From JASEHD01 sp964471945 (GTDB lineage Bacteria > Bacteroidota > Ignavibacteria > UBA10030 > SZUA-254), in contig CAYYIJ010000046.1 of assembly GCA_964471945.1 (NCBI GenBank), positions 1-18,553 of the forward strand: a DNA stretch of 18,553 nucleotides. Reading direction: 5' to 3'. This document shows positions 14,153-18,553 of this stretch, in pieces. The position numbers and the translations under genes are program-made. The notes beneath the pieces are model-generated. The model had not been told where the DNA came from. It did not search any database and worked only from the letters and a program-made list of their open reading frames with translations. Every line of letters starts with the position of its first letter. Positions within the stretch are counted from its first letter, which is position 1.

Positions 14153-15891
14153 TTTCAATGTACTTCGTATTTAAAATATTGATTTTGGTATTTTTTCCAA
14201 TACATATTGCCTTTTCACAAAAACAGATTGAAAGCATTAATTACTTAGATAGATTGCTCTTAATCGCTGAGGCGAGATATCAAGGCGATTATTCTCCAAT
14301 GACAGTTGATTCTTTCGAAACACACGGTAAATGTGGATTGTGGTTATCATTCGAAGTTGCAAGAAATTGGAATCAATTTTCGGACCAACAGAAAAATAGG
14401 TTACGAACACTAATGTCACCTAAATCATTTCATCGAGATACAATCATAGGCCACTTCAAGATATTTTATGATACATCTGATTATAATGAGCCTGCTCTCC
14501 TTGATGAGTATGGCCAGAGAATACCAAATACATCATTAGCATTTGTTGACTCTGTTGGTAAATATTTTAATCACTCTTGGGAATATTTTATCGATACTCT
14601 TGGTTATTTACCACCACCAATGCAAGTAGGACAATTATATTATGTAATTGAGATCGAAAATTTAGGATCTTCTCTTTATGGTGAGACAGTATTTTCAGAA
14701 TCAGATAGGATTGACAATTATATTCCTCCCCGTTATACATCGTATATTAGGATTGACAATGACTTTATGGATGTTTACAGTAAAGGAATTGCTGGTGTAA
14801 AGGTTACATCGGCACACGAGTTTCATCATGCAATACAATTAGGATCGTATGGATTCTTGAATACCGATCTATATTTTTATGAATTAACATCAACATGGAT
14901 GGAGGATGTGGTATTTGATGAGGTAAATGATTACTATCAATATATTAAAAATTCCAGAGGCGAACCAAGGGGTCAGTTTCGGTATCCCGATATTTCATTC
15001 ACGTCTTCATCTCAAAATGTTTCATATAGCCGGGCAATATGGGGAAAGTTCATCGAGAAACGATATTCTCGAAATGTTATGCGAAGAACTTGGGAAACAA
15101 TACGTTCACAGTATAATTCGATACAGGCACTCGATAGTGCGCTCGTAGAAGTTGGAGGTTCATATCGGCAAGCTTTTCGAGAATGGACAACATGGAATTT
15201 TAATACAGGACCGAGCAGCGATACAGTTAAATATTACAGTGAAGCCCGGCACTATCCCAAGATAATAAAACGATCACCAATCAAGTATGCTCATACTTAT
15301 ACATCATTTACTGATAGTATTCAAGCTGTTAGCTCGGTTTATCAACCAATATGTATAGTCAATTTACCTTTCGATAGCTGTACAACACCTAATATGATGA
15401 TCGCTGTCTCAAACCTTGATATAGGTTCTTTAGGTTCTTCACAACGTTTTCGATTTACATATGAGCTTGCGAATGTTGGAGACGATACGTTTACATTGCT
15501 TAATAATGGAATCTTTGTCCGGTTGAAAACTGAAGGAAAAGATTCTTGGAGTACTCAAGAATATGAAATTGATAGTACCACAAACCAGATTCCTTCGATT
15601 GTATCGGATGTGAAGGTCTATCCTCACCCTTTCTTACCAAAAGGCAGGAAGCCATTAATTTTCCGATTACCTGCAGCGTCTGAAAAATTTGGGAAGTTAT
15701 ACATTTATAGCATTAGTATGGATTTAGTTTTTGAAAAAGAAATTGAATTAATGTCTCTCAATTTTGAGCCCAAGATTGAATGGGATGGACATGATAATCG
15801 AGGAAGCCTGGTACCAAGCGGTATTTATTTTTATGTAATCTTTGTCGAAGGGAAAATGTACAATGGGAAATTTGCAGTCATAAGAGAATAA
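14149..15891 (+). CDS. Secreted zinc metalloprotease (MXAN_6640-like) with FlgD-like/T9SS-type C-terminal tail
   Basis: The 580-residue product has a signal peptide (ILILVFFPIHIAFS|Q). ATG 14149 overlaps the previous stop; in-frame ATG 14158 has better spacing to AAGGCGG (14141-14147) and may be the real start. The central domain has a zinc-protease motif HEFHH (His223, Glu224, His227), followed by YELTSTWMEDVVFDE, where Glu245 or Glu252 could be the third ligand. This resembles MXAN_6640-type putative metalloproteases. Residues ~490-580 form a FlgD-Ig-like / type IX secretion tail: VYPHPF, then FRLPAASEKFGKLYIYSIS, WDGHDNRGSLVPSGIYFYVI and GKFAVIRE. Export and surface attachment or release by T9SS is the expected fate. 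The stop abuts the ccmA ATG (TAAATG). Confidence 0.82.
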   Translation: MISMYFVFKILILVFFPIHIAFSQKQIESINYLDRLLLIAEARYQGDYSPMTVDSFETHGKCGLWLSFEVARNWNQFSDQQKNRLRTLMSPKSFHRDTIIGHFKIFYDTSDYNEPALLDEYGQRIPNTSLAFVDSVGKYFNHSWEYFIDTLGYLPPPMQVGQLYYVIEIENLGSSLYGETVFSESDRIDNYIPPRYTSYIRIDNDFMDVYSKGIAGVKVTSAHEFHHAIQLGSYGFLNTDLYFYELTSTWMEDVVFDEVNDYYQYIKNSRGEPRGQFRYPDISFTSSSQNVSYSRAIWGKFIEKRYSRNVMRRTWETIRSQYNSIQALDSALVEVGGSYRQAFREWTTWNFNTGPSSDTVKYYSEARHYPKIIKRSPIKYAHTYTSFTDSIQAVSSVYQPICIVNLPFDSCTTPNMMIAVSNLDIGSLGSSQRFRFTYELANVGDDTFTLLNNGIFVRLKTEGKDSWSTQEYEIDSTTNQIPSIVSDVKVYPHPFLPKGRKPLIFRLPAASEKFGKLYIYSISMDLVFEKEIELMSLNFEPKIEWDGHDNRGSLVPSGIYFYVIFVEGKMYNGKFAVIRE

Positions 15892-16539
15892 ATGAATCAG
15901 TTAACTTTTAAAGCTGTTACCATTGCAAAGTCGTTCAACAGGAGAAAAATATTTACCGAAATCTCATTCTCATTAGCAACCAACCAATCGCTGGCAATAG
16001 CTGGAAGGAACGGATCGGGGAAATCAACACTCTTGAAAATACTTGCAGGTGTTTTATCTCCATCTAAAGGCGATATCGAGATAAGCATCAACGGAACTAC
16101 AATCAAACATTCCGATTATTTTATTCACATCGGGCTCGTCTCACCGTATCTCCAGCTCTATGATGAATTTAGCGGGTGGGAAAACTTGGATATCTTCAGG
16201 AAGGTTCGCGGGATTAACGCTACGGATGAATATCTTGCAGAACTTCTAAGACGAGTGAATTTATGGGAGCGGAAAAACGATTATGTTCGTACTTATTCTT
16301 CAGGCATGAAACAGAGATTGAAGTACGCTTTTGCACTGATTCATAAACCACCAATTCTTCTTCTCGATGAGCCGACATCGAACTTAGATGCGGAAGGGAT
16401 CTCAACTGTTTATCAAATCATGGAAGAACAAAAGAAGAATGGTATTCTGATAGTTGCAACCAATGATTCTGAAGATATCAAACATTGTGAGCAAGTGATT
16501 GATTTGAATTTGCAGAACAAGAAAGGAACCAATAAATGA
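15892..16539 (+). CDS. ccmA: Cytochrome c maturation ABC ATPase CcmA
   Basis: The 215-residue ABC ATPase has a Walker A GRNGSGKST (Gly38-Thr46), signature YSSGMKQRLK (Ser137-Gly138) and Walker B ILLLDEP (Asp159, catalytic Glu160). The compact length and the following ccmB, ccmC and ccmE genes identify it as CcmA. With CcmB and CcmC it uses ATP to release holo-CcmE from the CcmCD complex. The switch (H-loop) position reads VATNDSED: Asn191 replaces the usual histidine. It starts immediately after the protease stop (TAAATG) and overlaps ccmB by 4 bases (ATGA). The substrate-binding features of general exporters are absent. Confidence 0.92.
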   Translation: MNQLTFKAVTIAKSFNRRKIFTEISFSLATNQSLAIAGRNGSGKSTLLKILAGVLSPSKGDIEISINGTTIKHSDYFIHIGLVSPYLQLYDEFSGWENLDIFRKVRGINATDEYLAELLRRVNLWERKNDYVRTYSSGMKQRLKYAFALIHKPPILLLDEPTSNLDAEGISTVYQIMEEQKKNGILIVATNDSEDIKHCEQVIDLNLQNKKGTNK

Positions 16540-17216
16540 CTGCATCTTCAGCAATATCTGCTACGCTTACAATCTTCAAAAAAGACTTACGCTCTGAGTT
16601 ACGTACACGTTATGCGTTAAATGCTTTAATAATGTTCGTCATTACTACTCTCTCAGTAATTCTATTTGCAATCGGTAACGAAAGTGTTTCTCCAGAATTA
16701 CTTTCTGGTGTTCTATGGATTATCATTTTCTTTTCAACTATGTCGGGCCTTTCTCGTACATTCGTTAGCGAAGAGGAGAGAGGCACCGTGATGACTCTTC
16801 ATCTTATCGCTCGTCCATTAACAATTTATTTTGGCAAGCTGCTCTTCAATCTTATTCTTCTTGGTGCTTTAAATATTTTTACAGTAGTACTGTATTTGGC
16901 TTTCGTATCAGGATTCGCTGTTAGTAATTATCCAATCTTCATCATCACAATCTTTTTAGGTACACTCGGACTTGCAAGTGCATCTACAATTATTGCCGCA
17001 ATTATTGCAAAGGCAAATACAAAAGGTACACTTTATCCTGTTCTATCGTTTCCAATTTTACTTCCGTTACTGCTTACTGTAATAAATGCAACCAAGCTAT
17101 CAGTTGAAGGTGCTACATTCAGTGATGCACTCGGTGAGTTCCAAGTTTTGTTTTCATATCTCATCGTTATCACTGCAATTTCTTATTTGTTATTCGAATA
17201 CATTTGGAAAGAATAA
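16536..17216 (+). CDS. ccmB: Heme exporter membrane protein CcmB
   Basis: The 226-residue product has about six membrane segments and the CcmB hallmarks: an N-terminal cytoplasmic stretch TIFKKDLRSELRTRYALN and FFSTMSGLSRTFVSEEERGTV after the second span. The family segment LYPVLSFPILLPLLL follows in the C-terminal half. The length is normal for CcmB (~220). It is the membrane partner of CcmA in the inner membrane; the pair drives release of heme-loaded CcmE. It overlaps ccmA by an ATGA junction. A 79-base gap separates it from ccmC; it is AT-rich and shows no clear terminator. Confidence 0.92.
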   Translation: MTASSAISATLTIFKKDLRSELRTRYALNALIMFVITTLSVILFAIGNESVSPELLSGVLWIIIFFSTMSGLSRTFVSEEERGTVMTLHLIARPLTIYFGKLLFNLILLGALNIFTVVLYLAFVSGFAVSNYPIFIITIFLGTLGLASASTIIAAIIAKANTKGTLYPVLSFPILLPLLLTVINATKLSVEGATFSDALGEFQVLFSYLIVITAISYLLFEYIWKE

Positions 17217-17295
17217 CAGACGTTTTGCTCTGCAATCTGAATTTTAGTATCTTGTACCAAGTTATTGATTTAAAATAGTTTAAAATCGCTTATAA

Positions 17296-17982
17296 ATGAC
17301 ATTAAAACTCTTATTAGGTATCTGGTTGAGTTTGGTGATTGTTGTCGGACTTTCGTTCCCTATAACACCTTCTCCAACGAATTGGTACGATTTACCCTTT
17401 GTTGAAGGGCTTGAAGACAAAGCCCGGATTTTATTCTTCCATGTCCCGATGGCGTGGGTAGCAACGTTGGCATTTATCGTGTCGCTGATTTATGGAATAA
17501 AATTTTTATCAAAGAAAAATATGGTTAACGATATTGTCTCTGCATCTTCAGCCGGATTGGGATTGATATTCGCGATACTCGCTACAACAACCGGTTCGTT
17601 GTGGGCAAAGTTTACTTGGGGCTCGTTTTGGAATTGGGACCCACGTCAGACATCTATCTTCGTATTGCTTTTAATTTATGGTGCTTACTTTGCGTTGCGT
17701 TCTTCTGTAGAAGGTGAGGAGAAACGTGCAACACTATCCTCGGTTTATGCGATAATCGCAGGTGTAACATCACCATTTTTTATTTTTATAATGCCACGAC
17801 TCGTTGAAGGGCTGCATCCCAACGAAGCATTCGTAAGTCAAGGCAAGATTTCGATGAATCCTACTATGCTCATTATTTTCTTATGCTCGATGGCTGGATT
17901 TACAGCATTGTATTTTTGGATGCTTAATTTAAGAGTACGTGTAGAGCGGCTCGATTTGAAACATCATTTAAAAGGAGAATAA
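17296..17982 (+). CDS. ccmC: Heme-handling protein CcmC
   Basis: The 228-residue product has six membrane segments and the WWD-domain signature WGSFWNWDPRQTS (Trp108-Ser120), which binds heme at the periplasmic face. The two axial-ligand histidines of the family are seen as His49 (LFFHVPMAW) and His174 (EGLHPNEAF). CcmC loads heme onto CcmE. The start ATG 17296 has no good ribosome-binding site, but the MTLKLLLGIW start fits the first membrane span. AAAGGAG near its 3' end serves the following small gene, whose ATG comes directly after the stop. Confidence 0.93.
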   Translation: MTLKLLLGIWLSLVIVVGLSFPITPSPTNWYDLPFVEGLEDKARILFFHVPMAWVATLAFIVSLIYGIKFLSKKNMVNDIVSASSAGLGLIFAILATTTGSLWAKFTWGSFWNWDPRQTSIFVLLLIYGAYFALRSSVEGEEKRATLSSVYAIIAGVTSPFFIFIMPRLVEGLHPNEAFVSQGKISMNPTMLIIFLCSMAGFTALYFWMLNLRVRVERLDLKHHLKGE

Positions 17983-18117
17983 ATGTTAGACTTTCTTGCA
18001 CAGAATTCGATTTATATAGTACTGTTGATTGTACTAATGGGATGGGTTGGAATCTTTTTGTATTTGTTACGGTTAGATAAGAAAATAGATAAACTTGAAA
18101 AAATGATTAAGGATTAG
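17983..18117 (+). CDS. ccmD: CcmD-like small membrane protein
   Basis: This is a 44-codon frame (ATG 17983, TAG 18115-18117) fitted exactly between ccmC and ccmE. ATG follows the ccmC stop directly, and AAAGGAG is well spaced before it. The product has one membrane span (~9-29, SIYIVLLIVLMGWVGIFLYLL) and a charged helical tail (RLDKKIDKLEKMIKD). That layout, together with the position, is that of CcmD, which stabilises the CcmABC-CcmE complex and helps release holo-CcmE. CcmD sequences are poorly conserved, so the call rests on size, topology and location. It is short enough to be missed by gene finders. Confidence 0.8.
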   Translation: MLDFLAQNSIYIVLLIVLMGWVGIFLYLLRLDKKIDKLEKMIKD

Positions 18118-18118
18118 A

Positions 18119-18508
18119 ATGAATTTAAAAATAATTATCGGTGGAATTATTATCGTTGCAGCAGTTGTATTTGGTGCACTGTCTTTCATGGAATCGAATG
18201 TCGAGTATGTAACTTTCGATAAAGCGATGATCTCGAATAAGAAAGTACAGGTAAAAGGAGTATGGATGAAAGATATGGAATCTAAATTCGATGCTTCAAC
18301 ACGGCAGTTTTTATTTTTTATGAAAGACGAAAATGGGAAGGAACAACAAGTTATTTATGGTGGAGCAAGACCGAATAACTTCGAGATTGCTGATGCTATA
18401 GTTGTGAAAGGTAAATATGAGAGTGGTGTATTTATAGCAAGTGAGATTTTAACTAAATGCCCATCGAAGTATGAGGCAAACTCAGCTTCAGGAAATACAG
18501 GGATGTAA
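18119..18508 (+). CDS. ccmE: Heme chaperone CcmE, cysteine (CxxxY) type
   Basis: The 129-residue product has an N-terminal membrane anchor (~4-22, IIIGGIIIVAAVVFGALSF) and a periplasmic OB-fold: YVTFDKAMISNKKVQVKGVW, FLFFMKDENGKEQQVIYGGARPNNFE, and VVKGKYESGVFIASEIL. In classical CcmE a histidine before DENY binds heme covalently; here the equivalent is Cys114 in TKCPSKYEA, followed by Tyr118, a CxxxY motif. This variant is known from Desulfovibrio and archaeal CcmE proteins. The chaperone receives heme from CcmC and delivers it to the cytochrome lyase. The start lies 1 base after the ccmD stop. The tail after Tyr118 is short (ANSASGNTGM). Confidence 0.93.
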   Translation: MNLKIIIGGIIIVAAVVFGALSFMESNVEYVTFDKAMISNKKVQVKGVWMKDMESKFDASTRQFLFFMKDENGKEQQVIYGGARPNNFEIADAIVVKGKYESGVFIASEILTKCPSKYEANSASGNTGM

Positions 18509-18553
18509 AACGCATTATCAGATGTAGCACACCTTAGAAGTGTACTCCATCTT

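Noticed and set aside
18528..18543. Short ACAC...GTGT hairpin after ccmE
   Set aside because: The stem is about six pairs with a bulge and there is no T-run. It is too weak to call a terminator, and ccm genes probably continue past the edge.

Overview
The window is AT-rich bacterial DNA in which every well-supported gene lies on the + strand. Several features point to the FCB group, most likely an Ignavibacteria-like or related Bacteroidota lineage. There is a secreted FG-GAP protein and a metalloprotease with a FlgD-like / type IX-type C-terminal tail. There are large CARDB-containing surface proteins, a BamD-type lipoprotein, and a system I cytochrome c maturation (ccm) cluster with a cysteine-type CcmE. 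The taxonomic placement is inference; there is no rRNA in the window.

Region 1 (1-561): about 380 bases without a convincing gene, containing one long hairpin (235-283). They are followed by the orphan last ~50 codons of a caspase-type gene, a relic of a paralogue of the intact gene downstream.

Region 2 (584-8677): a compact run of envelope genes. In order they are: a secreted DUF4384 protein; a 1148-residue secreted multidomain caspase (C14) protein with a predicted outer-membrane barrel, long charged helix, CARDB/Ig-like domains, caspase domain and EF-hand-like loop; a short LPP20-like protein with an apparent frameshift in a T9 tract; an MltC-like lytic transglycosylase; a one-span highly charged protein; an LPP20 lipoprotein; a secreted protein with two LPP20-like modules; and a small membrane protein. 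Several share WF/WY-type LPP20 modules, and three share a C-terminal [YF]EEWK motif. I read this as one envelope-located caspase / LPP20 / peptidoglycan-enzyme system of unknown purpose. This is the best candidate in the window for an undescribed system.

Region 3 (8780-11939): housekeeping genes. These are an FmdB-type zinc ribbon, the membrane protease HtpX with its own probable promoter, an unknown exported protein, a BamD-like lipoprotein and a hotdog acyl-CoA thioesterase.

Region 4 (11936-18508): a tightly coupled series, with GTGA, ATGA, TAAATG and ATGA junctions. It encodes an FG-GAP repeat protein, a metalloprotease with a secretion tail, then ccmA-ccmB, followed after 79 bases by ccmC, a 44-codon ccmD-like gene and ccmE. 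CcmABCD would load heme onto CcmE for periplasmic cytochrome c assembly. CcmE uses a CxxxY motif instead of the usual histidine, and CcmA has Asn where the ABC switch histidine is expected. The remaining ccm genes probably lie beyond the right edge.
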